Source: Candidatus Altimarinota bacterium
Lineage (GTDB): Bacteria; Patescibacteriota; Gracilibacteria; BD1-5; UBA2023
DNA: 64,000 nt
Direction of reading: 5' to 3'
Assembly: GCA_028689205.1 (NCBI GenBank)
Contig: JAQTWP010000004.1
Coordinates: 62,001-126,000, forward strand
How positions within the stretch are numbered: the first letter of the stretch is position 1; every line of letters begins with the position of its first letter. A program made the position numbers and the translations under genes. Shown in pieces: positions 46,221 through 57,542 of the stretch. The notes under the pieces were generated by a model that saw nothing but the letters and a program-made list of their open reading frames with translations, was not told the DNA's origin and searched no databases.

Positions 46221-46248
46221 TTTATATTCAGAAAGTAACCAAAGTCAA
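46221..46248 (-). promoter_or_regulatory. Consensus promoter of 84-aa gene cassette
   Basis: On the minus strand TTGACT (46248-46243) and TATAAA (46226-46221) are separated by 16 bp. The leader of about 80 nt contains a GTTCC-GGAAC hairpin. Confidence 0.6.
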
Positions 46249-46313
46249 AGTTATATTTATTTAAGTATCAGTTCAAGTTAAAATCTTTAATTTTCTTCTG
46301 ATATTTTTTGCAA

Positions 46314-47153
46314 TTATTTAATCAAATCCAGAATCATTTCTGGAACTCAGAAACTATCATCATTACTTTCTATAACTATATCGAAGTTGTCCATGAATTT
46401 ATCTTTTGATGACATTTTTTTCTCCGAAATGAATCATATTTTCAGTGCATTTTTACGGAGATTTTCATCAATCATTTTCACATCACCTAGGCTATCGCCT
46501 AGTAATATTATATCTTTTTTTCAGCTTACCAATTCCTTAATATGAGCCGGCATATCGTGTTCATCTTTGTTCTCGGAATGTATTATTACATCTTTGTTTA
46601 TTCAAATACAGAATCATTCTTCATCGAATTTCAGCTCATTGGAAACCACATGTACATTAAAAAAATTAACTTCCCAAAAAGTCAGGAATTCATTGATTGT
46701 ATTAGTAAGTCATGCAGAAAGTATTATAAAAGGAATATTCTTAATAACAGAAAGTTCTAGGAATTCTTCCATTCAATATCTAAAATCAAAAAAAGAATTA
46801 TCTTGTATAATAATATCTATAACGCTAATATTTAATTTATACTTAATAAAAAGTTCAAGATGTTTCTGCCACCATTCTCTCATTAGCTTATCCTTTTTTT
46901 CAAAAGTTAGAGTTGCGTCAATCTCATAAGGATAATAAAAATCAAAATATGAATCTCTCTCTTTGCAATATTCTCCTGACATCAAACCAGATTTACTGAA
47001 AAGTGACCAAGAAGTATGACCGTTATCTTGAGTTATAGTACTATCAAAATCAGCAACAATCTGCAGATTTTCAAGTCTAAAATTCGTAATTTTCTCTTCT
47101 ACGGTTTTTCTATCTTTAATATGTATTTCTGGATCTGAAAATAGTGTTTGCAT
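46314..47153 (-). CDS. Pyrimidine 5'-nucleotidase, UMPH-1 (cytosolic 5'-nucleotidase III) family
   Basis: This 279-aa HAD-superfamily protein matches UMPH-1 in many places. The nucleophile motif is VADFDSTIT (D35, D37). The family-specific cap segments are YYPYEID and MREWWQKHLEL. Motif II is FIILSAGLTNTI and VVSNELKFDEEG follows. The last motif ILLGDSLGDVKM holds the metal-binding Asp residues. These enzymes dephosphorylate UMP, CMP or related nucleotides. The family is best known from eukaryotes. A repeat-rich spacer lies upstream. Confidence 0.85.
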
Positions 47154-47484
47154 TTGGTGGTATTATTATTTTAGTAAATTATTTATACTTATTTGTCATT
47201 CCGTTTTCGTCATTCTGAGCGCCCGCAGGAAGTGCTCTTGGATTACGAAATGAAGTGTAGCCGAAGAATCTATTAAAATCAAATCCTCCTCATTGTCATT
47301 GCGAGCGTCAGCGTGGCAATCTCTTTTTATATAACATTTGACACTTGGGTTATTTATTTAATTTCAAGTGTAATTGTCATTCCTTGCTACGACAAGGAAT
47401 CTGTTAAATTAATTCCTTCAATTATTTTTATTATACTTTTGTAACTAAAAGTACCAAAAGTTTTAAAATAGTAAATTATATTTT
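47154..47484. other. Repeat-rich spacer
   Basis: No gene is visible in this 331-bp stretch. It holds several degenerate inverted-repeat elements (47195-47425, listed separately). Nothing else recognisable was found. Confidence 0.55.
47195..47425. repeat. Cluster of degenerate MITE-like repeats
   Basis: GTCATTCCG at 47195, GTCATTCTGAGC near 47209, GTCATTGCGAG at 47295 and GTCATTCCTTGC near 47377 are related to the element ends seen elsewhere. The stretch after 47320 (TCTCTTTTTATATAAC then GGTTATTTATTTAA) shares its interior with the copy at 60376, so at least one copy here has common descent with it. The whole cluster is degraded or nested. Confidence 0.5.
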
Positions 47485-47922
47485 CTAAATCCTTATAATT
47501 CAATTTAAAATAGCAATGATAAGTAATATAAAAATTACAATCATACTAATAATTCAGATATAATATTGTATAGGATTATCATCTTTTGAATAATATTTTC
47601 ATTTTCATTTATATCATTTGAATCTGATAGCATTATAAAATCATACCAAACCTGATATTATAAAAATAGGAATTAAAATATATATTCATCATTCTTTTTT
47701 GAAAATAATTGAAATAAGTATTATTATAAGCAATATATAATACATTTTATCATAAATCTTGAGATTACTTTTATCTTTTCATTTATCTGATGAAATCCAG
47801 GGGTTAAAATCATTATCAATATTGGATATTTTCTGTCAGCATGAGCATACAAAATTATATTTAGCATCATATTCCTTAAGGTGATGTTCTTTATTACAAT
47901 TGGGACAAATCAATTTAATCAT
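47485..47922 (-). CDS. Zinc-ribbon membrane protein of unknown function
   Basis: This 145-aa protein has an N-terminal zinc-ribbon-like pair (LICPNCNKEHH and VCSCGQKI), a short linker and three hydrophobic segments, two of them adjacent around residue 65-90 and one at the C-terminus. Members of such architecture are common in reduced genomes and have no known role. TGA-Gly codons are present. Confidence 0.7.
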
Positions 47923-48007
47923 ACTTATTTTCAATTTTTATATAACAAATATCATTAGAATATTAATAGTCTTGGTTATAAAATATTCAGTATCTGAAGT
48001 TATTTTT

Positions 48008-48922
48008 TTATCTATTTTCAATTTTTTCAATTCTTAATTTAAGTTCTTCATTCTCTTTTTTCATTTCTTCAAGCTCTTTTTGTTGTTCTTTAATTGCATT
48101 AATTATTACAAAATTAAGTGCACTTTCATTGAAATTAAGTAATTCTGTATCTGTTTTATCTTCTGGATTAAGTTTAGCTTTGTAAGTACTAACTGTATAT
48201 GGGGCAATTTTTTGAATATCTTGAGCAATAATACCTACATATTTTTTATCGGTAGGCAATCAAGCTTTTCCATTATAATTAAACCAAACAGGATTAATAT
48301 CATTAATTACATTAAGTCCGTCATTAAAATCAGATATATTAGTCTTAAGTCTTCTGTCAGAAGCAATTGTCCAAGTGGAAGTACCTGGTTTAGCTGCTGA
48401 ATCTGTAGATAACTGAAGTTGATAAGATGGGAGAGTTGTTCCTATTCAAACCTTTCCAGCAGATGTTATTGTCATTCTTTCAATTCCTGCATTTCCAAAA
48501 GTATTAGTCAGAAACATTAAACTTTCAGATCAATTTTTTCCATTTCATGCAATTACTATTGGGAATATATTTGTATTTTCATCTCCCCAATGTATACTTC
48601 TATTGGCTCAATCTGGATCTTGAAAACTCATTCATCATCATCTAATAGAAAGTTTTCTGAGAGGTTTATTAGTGCCTATTCATAGATTGTAGGTATTATC
48701 ATCAGTTCATAGTTTATAATAAAGATTCGTTCAGCTTACAGAAAGAGCTCTTGAATTAAGATCTTCTAGATTGGTAATCATAGTATTCCATGAGCCGGAT
48801 TCAAGTTTATCTCCTGTATTAACAGGGGTAAGTGCGGTATATGTTGCATATCACATAGTAAGTACTCATAAAGTTGAGAAGAATACTATAGCTGAGTATA
48901 TTGGTTTTTTGATAGCTTTCAT
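48008..48922 (-). CDS. Surface protein with endosialidase-type intramolecular chaperone (peptidase S74) domain
   Basis: This 304-aa protein starts with an N-terminal hydrophobic anchor (KPIYSAIVFFSTLGVLTMGYATY) and has a middle part with repeated short strands such as NLGIGTN and KVGIGTTLPSYQL, typical of trimeric beta-fibre repeats. The C-terminal domain holds the S74 signature ASDRRLKTNISDFNDGLNVI and YVGIIAQDIQKIAPY, where self-cleavage occurs in front of the Ser. It ends in a coiled coil (KELEEMKKENEELKLRIEKIE). The S74 domain helps trimeric fibres fold. A trimeric surface fibre is expected. Confidence 0.88.
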
Positions 48923-49002
48923 AAACAGAATAATTTAAGTAATAAATATTGTGAAGCAATTATATTGGAAATAATCAAAATAATCAAGATATTTTATATA
49001 CT

Positions 49003-49037
49003 AAAAACCCGAAGCAAATTATTGCCTCGGGTTTTTT
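49003..49037 (-). terminator. Terminator of aspS operon
   Basis: AAAAACCCGA and TCGGGTTTTTT with an inner GCAA/TTGC pairing form a long stem; the T-run on the minus strand follows. It lies 4 bp after the stop of the 62-aa gene. Confidence 0.8.
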
Positions 49038-49040
49038 AAA

Positions 49041-49229
49041 TTATTGATTTCAAATTATATCATTACTTTTGCGAGCTATAATATTTTTAAAGGCTTCTAC
49101 AGTATCCGGATCTACAATAGACATTCTATATTCTACCTTTTCTGCTGGCTTAGCTCATATTGCTTTTTTCAAAGGTTTTACATTGCTTTTTCAAGATTTT
49201 TTTAAAGGTCCACATCACAATCTGTTCAT
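49041..49229 (-). CDS. Small basic protein downstream of aspS
   Basis: This 62-aa frame reads MNRLGCGPLKKSGKSNVKPL at its start and ends FKNIIARKSNDIIGNQ. It lies 26 bp after aspS and directly before a terminator, which favours a real last gene of the operon. No family was recognised. It has TGA-Gly codons, as expected of host genes. Confidence 0.5.
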
Positions 49230-49255
49230 AATTCAAAAAATTTTAAGTTTACTTA

Positions 49256-51100
49256 TTATTCCATTCCTAATTCTTCTTTAATTTCTGGTCTTATATCAAT
49301 ATGAAGTTCTTCTAATTGTTCTGATTCAATATAACTTGGTGCGCACATCATTGTATCTTCTGCTTTACCTGACTTAGGGAATGCGTAGATTGCGCGGATA
49401 TTTTCTTCATTTGTAAGTATCATCATAATTCTGTCGAATCCGAATGCGAATCATCCATGTGGAGGTACTCCATATTGGAATGCATTGTATATTGCACCGA
49501 ATTTTCTTTTTACATCTTCTTCTGATTTACCTACCATTTCCATTGCTTTTGTAAGAGCTTTCAAGTTATGATTACGGATAGACCCAGAAAGAATTTCATA
49601 ACCATTACAGCTCATATCATATTGCATACCATATATTTCTTCTACATTTGGATTATCGAACGCTGTAACTCAACCGTGAGGCATAGAGAAAGGATTATGT
49701 TCAAAATCTATTTTACCAGTTTCTTTATCTAATTCGAACATTGGGAAATCAGTTACCCAAGCAAAAGTAACTGCATTTTTATCTGCAAGATTGAATTTGT
49801 CTCTTAGTGCAAGTCTTACTACATTCATTGATTTTACTACAGCTTTGAAACTTCCAGCTCAAAAGAATATCATATCACCTGACTTTGGAGAGAATCTAGT
49901 TTCTAGTGCTTTGATTTCTGATTCTGAGAAGTATTTAAGAATTGGACTTCTAGGCCCTTCTTCATCATATATAATATATGCTAATCATTTAGCTCATCCT
50001 CATCTTGCAACTTCTGTAACTTCATCAATATCTTTACGGCTCATATTTACTCCGTCCATTTTCATTGCTTTTACACACCCACCATTATCTACAGCATCCT
50101 TAAATACTGAGAATTCTGATTTATTGAAATCAGCTGTGAAGTCTTCGAAGTGCATATCAAAACGTAGGTCTGGTTTATCAGAACCGTAGAATGTTTGAGA
50201 TTCTTTATGTGTCAATTGGATGAATCTGTTTCCAGTCTTCCAATCTCTACCAATAACACTCTTTACTCATGCTGGGATTTCTGGAGTGTAGATATGTTTT
50301 TCTGGAACTATCCCAGGAATAAGATCATTTACGAATCATTCTGCAACCTTGAATATATCATCTTGCTCTACGAAACTCATTTCAACATCTATTTGGTAGA
50401 ATTCACAACTATGTCTGTCTGCTCTTGGATCTTCATCACGGAAACATGGAGCGATTTGGTAATATTTATCAATTCAACCAATCATAAGTAATTGTTTGTA
50501 TTGTTGAGGAGATTGTGGAAGTGCATAGAATTGACCTGGTTGAAGACGACTTGGAATTACATAATCACGTGCTCACTCTGGGCTTGATACAGTGAATATT
50601 GGAGTTTGAACTTCCAAAAATCCATTATCAGAGAACCAATTATGAGTGAATCTATTCATTTTCGCTCTGAAAATTATATTATCTTGAACACTTTTTCTTC
50701 TAAGATCTAGATATCTATGTTTAAGTCTTACTTCTTCATTTGCTTCAACGTGATCATTGATTTCAAAAGGAGGAGTTTTTGATTCCATTAGTAGTTCTGC
50801 TTTTGTGATTTTGATTTCTATATCTCAAGTTGGAAGATTGGAATTAGTTTGTCATTCCATTCTTGGTTTCACTATTCAAGTTAATTTGACTACATATTCT
50901 CCTCTGAACTTATCTGCTAATTCCCAAGCTTCTTTGTTGTCTGCTGGATCAAAAACAGTTTGAGTTATACCATATCTATCACGAAGATCGATGAAAATTA
51001 CTCATCCGTGGTCGCGCCTGTTTGCAACCCAACCTGATAAAGTGATTTCTTGTCCGATGTTGGCTTTTGTAAGCTCACCACATGTATGTGTTCTATGCAT
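49256..51100 (-). CDS. aspS: Aspartate--tRNA ligase
   Basis: This 614-aa class II synthetase charges tRNA-Asp. It has the N-terminal anticodon-binding OB domain ([19 protein letters not shown], then [20 protein letters not shown]), motif 1 and 2 regions (RHRYLDLRR-like: [21 protein letters not shown]), the bacterial GAD insertion, and motif 3 ([14 protein letters not shown]). The length is typical of bacterial AspRS (about 590). Whether it also charges tRNA-Asn cannot be told without knowing if AsnRS is present. It is divergently arranged with the membrane protein at 51189. Confidence 0.96.
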
Positions 51101-51188
51101 AATACTATTATTAAAAGTTATAAAGTTTATTTTTTAATATTTAAGTTTTTTATTTATAAAAATTAAAAAATACTTCAAGTGAAGATAC

Positions 51189-52415
51189 GTGAAATATATC
51201 TATATCAAGCAAAAAATCAATTTTATATTTGAAAAAATCACAAAAAATTATATATTTCGTAAGTATCATTTATTAAAATCTATGTTAAATTCAACATTTT
51301 TAACTTTAATCGCCTATTTTATATCATTTATTGTAATAGGATTTTTTCTTTATAAAAAACCTACTTATAGGCAAAATGTATCATATATTCTATGAAACAT
51401 TTCTTTGCTTTATAAGAATTATATACATTGGAGTTTTTCAAAACTTGTAATATACATTTATTGATGGCTTCTTGCAATTGTTGCTTCTATGCCATTTCTA
51501 GCTATTATGATATATTTATTGTACCAAACTTCTTGAATTATCAAGCCAGAATGGATTAGTACTTATTTTACGAATGGTAGTATTGATTATTGAATTGTAA
51601 CTGCATTATTGCAACATCCTTTTTTAATTGGATTCGCTATTTTGATACTTATTATGCTATTTGTAGTATTTATTTCATCTTTTATGTATGCATATATTTT
51701 GCAACAAAAAATTTATATGGCATACCTTGAATGAAAAAAACTACCTTATATTTCCAAAAATTTTTTCAATTGGAGATTAATGCTAAAATATTTATGAGTT
51801 ATTTTTTGGATTGCTGCCTACCTTCTAATTCCTCTTGGGCTAGCAGTTTTATATATACTAATTCTATTTTTATTATCTAAAATAGAAGCGTTAAAGCCTT
51901 TTATTTATTGAGAGAATCTAGTAGTTTGAATATTCCAAATGATAGTTTTTGCTTCATTCTTTATATATTTTATTTATATGGCATTAAGATTGTCTTTTTC
52001 TTATATTTGTCTTCTTTATTCTACTGATTCGAAAAGAAAGGCACATAGCTATATTAAAGAAAGTCTCGCAATTACTAAATGAAAAATATTGAAACTAATT
52101 GGACTTGGAATACCATTTTTACTTGTTTCAATAATATTGGATAGTTTATTCTGATACTTAGAAAGTTTGAGCTCATATATGCCGTATGCTATGAATATTG
52201 TTGATTTTTTTGTTTTATCTGGAATGAGCTTGATGATATATTTATCTTTTTATAGAATTCTTATCTGAAAAACAATTAATACAGCTGAAAATCTAGAAAC
52301 TATAATAGAGAACGAAACAGTAACTGAACAAAAAGATATTGATATTCTACCAAAAGAATTACCAAAAAACCCTATTAAAAAACCAAAAACCAAGACTATA
52401 AAAACTAAAAAATAA
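51189..52415 (+). CDS. Polytopic membrane protein of unknown function
   Basis: This protein has about seven hydrophobic helices between residues 40 and 340 and a charged, Lys/Pro-rich tail (KNPIKKPKTKTIKTKK). The frame can begin at GTG 51189 (408 aa) or at ATG 51282 (377 aa). The shorter form would start just before the first helix (MLNSTFLTLIAYFISFIV) and is quite plausible; I keep the longer one with little certainty. No family was recognised; the layout resembles DUF975/YciC-like membrane proteins of reduced genomes. Confidence 0.7.
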
Positions 52416-52427
52416 TTAAAAGTAGCT

Positions 52428-52460
52428 AAAAAATCCTTCCAAATTTGGAAGGATTTTTTT
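52428..52460. terminator. Bidirectional terminator
   Basis: AAAAAATCCTTCC and its exact complement with loop AAATTT form a 13-bp stem with T-runs on both strands between two convergent genes. Confidence 0.85.
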
Positions 52461-52469
52461 GTTCAATAT

Positions 52470-52823
52470 TTATAATTTATTCAATTGATCTATCTTTATC
52501 TGAGTCATATCTTTTAGTTCTTCTAATTGGAATTTTAGAGTTTCATTAGATATTCTTAATATATAATCATCAATCTTTTCAATTAATTTATTATAAAAGA
52601 TAATATTTTTACCATCAAGTTTTTTTGTAACTGTTTCTCTTTGTTTATCTGTTAAGAATCTCTTTGTTTCAATATCAGAATTTGTTCAAGTTGAAGTTTC
52701 GTATAAGGTTTGTTCTGGTTTATTAGTTATAGAGCCACTTTCAGAATTATCTGCATTAACTCAACTTATAAAAAATATATTAGTAGTGATAATTCATAAT
52801 ATAAATTTCTTTTTATTATTCAT
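52470..52823 (-). CDS. Small exported protein of unknown function
   Basis: This 117-aa protein starts with a signal peptide (MNNKKKFILGIITTNIFFISGVNA, cleavage after ANA-like VNA). The mature part is short, polar and helical (ETKRFLTDKQRETVTKKLDG, then IEKIDDYILRISNETLKFQL). No family was recognised. It resembles the exported 167-aa protein at 9687 in style: short, charged and helical. Confidence 0.68.
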
Positions 52824-52914
52824 TGCATTAAAAATTAAATAATAAATAACGCACGATAAATTTTATCAAACAAAAAAATTTTGTAAATACTAATTTTGTA
52901 AAAATAGTAAAAAC

Positions 52915-54438
52915 TTACTTAGCTCTATAACTCAAAGCTTCTGCCAAATGTGGAAGTTTTATTTTTTCGCTTCATTCAATATCCGCTATAGTGCGGGCAA
53001 GCTTCAGAAGTCTGAAATAAGCTCTGGTAGATAGGTCAAGTTTTTGGACTGCATTTTTAATGAAAGTATCTTCTTCATTTCAGAGTTCACAATATGCCTC
53101 TATTTCTTTATTATTCATTTCAGCATTGAAAGTTTTGGAACTTCAGGTAAATCTTTTTAATTGATTAATTCTTGCTTTTTCAACTTTCTCTAGAAGTTCT
53201 TCGCTGGTTGTTTTTTTAAGTTGAGAAGTTTCAAAATCTTCTACTTTTACTCTGGGAACTTTTATAAAAATATCAATTCTATCAAGAATTGGTCCTGATA
53301 ATTTCTTTCTATATTTTTCTATTATATTAGAAGAGCAAATACAAGTTTTTTCTTTGTCACCAAGATATCCACAAGGACAGGGATTGAAAGCTCCAATAAG
53401 CATAAATTTGGCGGGATATCTGTAACTCGCATTAATACGGTTAATTGTGATTTCTCAGTCCTCGATTGGTTGACGGAGAGTTTCAATTAGTTTGGAATCG
53501 AATTCTAAGAATTCATCAAGGAATAATACTCATTTGTGAGCAAGACTTATTTCACCTGGTCTAGAATCTCTTCCTCATCAGACTATGCTAACCATACTTG
53601 CGGTATGGTGAATTTTACGAAAAGGTCTTTCAAAAACTAGGGGATTTTCTTTACTCAGGAGTCATGCGACAGAATAAATTTTACTAACTTCAATAACTTC
53701 GTCTATTTCCATTTTTGGCATTATTCCAGCGAACGCCTTTGCAAGCATTGTTTTACCGGATCATGGAGGTCATTCCATTAATATATTATGTCAACCGGCA
53801 GATGCAATAAGAAGAGCTCTTTTTGCTTGTTCTTGACCAATAATCTGACCAAAATCTATTTTTTCAATATTAATTCTTTCTTCAATATATTTTGATACAT
53901 CAATATTTTTTAAGAATTCAGGATTTTCATCTCAGCAAAGTATTTTAAAAATTCAGTTAAGGTTTGATACTGGAATAATTTTAATTCATGGAATTAAGCT
54001 TACTTCAAGACTATTTTCTTCTGGAACGAATATATATTCAAAATTCTTTTCTTTTGCAAAAATAACAGAAGGCAGAATTGAACTTATTGGACGAAGCTTT
54101 CCATCAAGCGCTAATTCTCCAAGAAAAATAGATTTATCCAAAAATTCATTCAGATAAGTAAGTGAATTTCCAAGTATTCATATAGCTATTGCAAGGTCAA
54201 AACTTGGTCATTTTTTCCTAATATCAGCTGGCGCAAGATTCACTGTAATTCTTGTTCCAGGGAATTGATACCCAGAATTTTTGATAGCAGTTCTTACTCT
54301 TTCTTTACTTTCTTGAATTGCAGTATCTGCAAGTCATACGATATTAAACATTGGCATTCAGTTGGCAACATCAACCTCAACTTCAATTAAAGTTCATTCA
54401 AGTCAATTGATAGAAACTGAATTAATTTTTGTAAGCAT
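52915..54438 (-). CDS. comM: Magnesium chelatase-like / ComM family AAA+ ATPase
   Basis: This 507-aa protein has the ComM (YifB) layout: an N-terminal Lon-protease-like domain (about residues 1-170, [15 protein letters not shown]), a AAA+ ATPase core with Walker [21 protein letters not shown] and Walker [10 protein letters not shown], a CxCG-rich segment ([18 protein letters not shown]) and the C-terminal Mg-chelatase domain ([20 protein letters not shown]). In naturally competent bacteria ComM is a helicase that promotes branch migration during recombination of incoming DNA. With type IV pilus genes in the same window this fits DNA uptake. Confidence 0.93.
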
Positions 54439-54466
54439 AAATCTATAAAAGATAAATTTACTAAGA

Positions 54467-54492
54467 CAACTTTTGTAATATATCAACTTTTG
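54467..54492. repeat. Direct repeat over comM promoter
   Basis: CAACTTTTG occurs twice (54467-54475 and 54484-54492), 17 bp apart centre to centre, overlapping the predicted minus-strand promoter of comM. This spacing is a candidate operator. Confidence 0.4.
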
Positions 54493-54504
54493 CTATATTG
54501 TAAA
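54477..54504 (-). promoter_or_regulatory. Promoter of comM
   Basis: On the minus strand TTTACA (54504-54499) and TATATT (54482-54477) are separated by 16 bp, about 40 bp before the comM ATG. Confidence 0.5.
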
Positions 54505-54524
54505 CACAAAAAAATAATACTTTT

Positions 54525-54553
54525 TTGTACTTTTTTGGTTTTTATGGTACAAT
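54525..54553 (+). promoter_or_regulatory. Promoter of type IV secretion ATPase gene
   Basis: TTGTAC (54525-54530) and TACAAT (54548-54553) are separated by 17 bp, about 30 bp before the ATG at 54583. Confidence 0.6.
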
Positions 54554-54582
54554 CAAATTAAGTATTTTATAGAACTTTTTTT

Positions 54583-57531
54583 ATGTTAGAATTTTTTATT
54601 CCAATTACTCATGCAATCGCTTGAATTAACTGATTACCAATAACCAAACCTTGAGCTGATGTGCCAGATGCTTCTGCGAGTTCATCTTTTGGAACTATAA
54701 TTGGAGATTGGCTCGGAACGCTATGATATGTTTTTGCTTTTGTGATTATATGTCGGCTTGTACTTTTGCTTATAAGATTGCTTTATGAAATAAAAACCGC
54801 CAAAAGATTAGTTTACTTCAAGGTTACTTTGCCTAGAGCCGATTCTAAGCTTGATAAAGAAAAAGAAACAAAAAAAGATTTCAAAGAAAAAACAGGTATT
54901 ATGTCTATGTTTTTTAAAGCTGTCCATAAAATCAATGATCTGAGCTTCGTGGATGCAATATTGAATGCTATTTTCGACCATGCTAAAATTTCACTTGAAA
55001 TAGTCTATAATGACTGACAAGTACATTTTTATATCTCAACATACAAAGAATGTGCAGCTCTTGTTTGACAACAAATTACTTCTAATTATCCAGATGCTGA
55101 GGTTAAGATTATTGATAAAAAAGAATATATTGATATTAAACCTGAGGGATATGCTCTTAAAGCAATGAGTTCTGGTAAGGCGGTTGATAATATTTTCCCA
55201 ATTAAAACTTACAAATATTTCGAAGATGATCCATTATCAAGTATGACAAACGCCTTTTGATCACTCAAAAAAGATGATAAGGCAGTATATCAGATTGTCA
55301 TAAAGCCTATGTGAAAAAGTTGGAGTAATAAAGCAAAAAAAGCAGCAAATCTTGTTGCAAAATGACAATATAAAAGATGAATCCAATCAAATATATTCGT
55401 AGAAACTATTAAAAAAATATTTGCACCATTTTTAAATGTTCTTTATTTTTTATTAAAAAGATTCATTGAAAATTCTCCAACTCCAGAGTGATCCGGAGCG
55501 CCTTGAGCAAGTTCTTGAGATTCATATAAAATATTCAATCAAGCAGAACAAGAATCTCAAAAAGCTGTTTGAGAATCAGCATGACAACCAGGTTATCAAG
55601 CATCAATTAGATTTTTGGTTGCAAGTAAGACTGTAGAAAGTGCTAAACAATGACTAGACAATCTTATGTCTACAACTTCTATATATAGAGATGAATACAA
55701 TAATCAGCTTGATGAACCACGTATGGTTGAGGATTTATTTGGTTTTATTTTAACGCCAATAAGGTACATTGCATATAAGTATAAGTTAGTAGGATTATTA
55801 CAGAAAAAAAGTATATTTTCAGTTGATGAACTATCTACTCTTTATCATTTCCCTGATATTAATTATAACAAATCTCCGGTTATAAAATGGTTAGAATACA
55901 AAATGATAGCACCTCCATCTAATCTTAAAACGCCAAAAATACCTACAATCTTGACTGATTACAAACGTGATAGCGAAGGTAATATCTTTACAAAAGATTG
56001 AAGTCTTCTTAAAGTAGATGAAAACAAGAATCTTCTAAGAGATGAAAACAAGAATTTATTTTTAATAGATTGAACTTTCGTAGAAATTCATAAAGATTGA
56101 GAAAACAAATGAAAATCAGTTGATGAAGGTAAAACTCCAATTCAAGAAGATAAACAAAGATATTTATGAGGATTCCCATTATTCAAAGATGGTATACTTA
56201 TGTGATGGAATGAATATAGGAATACAAAATCTCCAATATATTTTATGCGTAAAGATAGAGGTCGTCACCATTATATAATCTGAAAATCATGAGGTTGAAA
56301 ATCAGTTCTTATCTGATACTTGGCTCGTCAAGATTTATGGAATTGAGATTGATTATGTATTATTGATCCGCATTGAGATTTAGTAGAAGATGTAATAGCT
56401 TTCACCCCAAAAGAAAGAGCAAAAGATGTTATAGTATTTGATCCTTCAGATTATGAAAGGCCAATGTGACTTAATATGCTTGAAGTAATCTCGACTGATC
56501 CTAATGCTCGTGCAATAGAAAAAGATAGAGCAGCACTGGATGCAACTTCTATATTTATTAAGATATTTAATGAAGAAGTATTCTGACCACGTATTCAACA
56601 TTATTTCCGTAATGGTTGTCTTACTCTTATGGATGATGAAGATGAATGAGGAACTCTAATTGATGTGCCTAGACTTTTCGTTGATGATGCATTCATGAAA
56701 TACAAAACTTCAAAAGTAAGAAATCCTGTAGTAAAAGCTTTCTGGGATAATGAATATGCCAATACTTGAGATAGAGAAAAACAAGAAATGATTCCATATT
56801 TCTCATCCAAATTCGGTCCTTTTATAACCAATACCACAATCCGTAATATTATCGGTCAGCCAAAATCAGCTTTTAATCTACGCCGTGTAATGGATGACCA
56901 AAAAGTTCTTATGGTAAATCTTTCTAAGTGATTAATATGAGATCTAAACGCGCAACTTCTTGGTTTGATATTCGTATCCAAAATCAATATTGCTGCAATG
57001 AGCAGAGCTGATACACCAGAAGATCAAAGAAAAGATTTTTATCTATATGTTGATGAGTTCCAGAATTTTGCAACTGATACTTTCTGAGAAATATTATCAG
57101 AAGCGCGTAAGTATCATCTTGCTCTAATTATGGCTCACCAGTTCATTGCACAAATATGATGAAGTAAAAGTAAAGATGGTAAACCCACAATTAAAGATGC
57201 AGTATTCGGTAATGCCTGAACAATAATGAGTTTCAAGGTTGGTGCAGAAGATGCAGAATATCTAGAAAAAGAATATGCACCTCTTCTGAGTCAACAAGAT
57301 ATAATCGGTATTGCAAATTTTACAACTTATTGTAAACTGAACATTGATAATGCGACAACTCGTCCATTTGATTTGAAGACTTTCTGGGATAATAATCTCA
57401 AAAATACAGAAGTTTCTAAGATTATCAAAGAATATTCCCGTAAAATGTATGGGCGCAAGAAAGAATATGTAGATATGGAAATTGAAGCTCGTCTTGGTAT
57501 AGTAAGAAATGAAGATTGAGGAATACAATAG
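54583..57531 (+). CDS. VirD4/TraG/HerA-like DNA-translocating or secretion ATPase
   Basis: This 982-aa protein has one or two N-terminal hydrophobic segments, a long middle region of the type found in candidate-phylum T4SS-like ATPases, and a C-terminal FtsK/HerA-type ATPase. The P-loop is GKSGGGKSVLIG (near residues 567-578, with all three loop glycines written TGA or GGT). Then IIDPHGDLVEDVIAF, typical of TraD/HerA proteins, and Walker B YLYVDEFQNFA near residue 820. The C-terminus has IMAHQFIAQIGGSKSKDGKP (sensor region). It lies 184 bp upstream of a protein with two T4SS-pilin-like modules. Role: motor of a secretion, DNA-transfer or pilus system at the membrane. Confidence 0.85.
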
Positions 57532-57542
57532 CTAATTTAGTT

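Noticed and set aside
49791-50189. Plus-strand frame of 132 codons antisense to aspS
   Set aside because: The minus strand encodes the GAD and catalytic parts of AspRS without interruption; the plus frame is a by-product.
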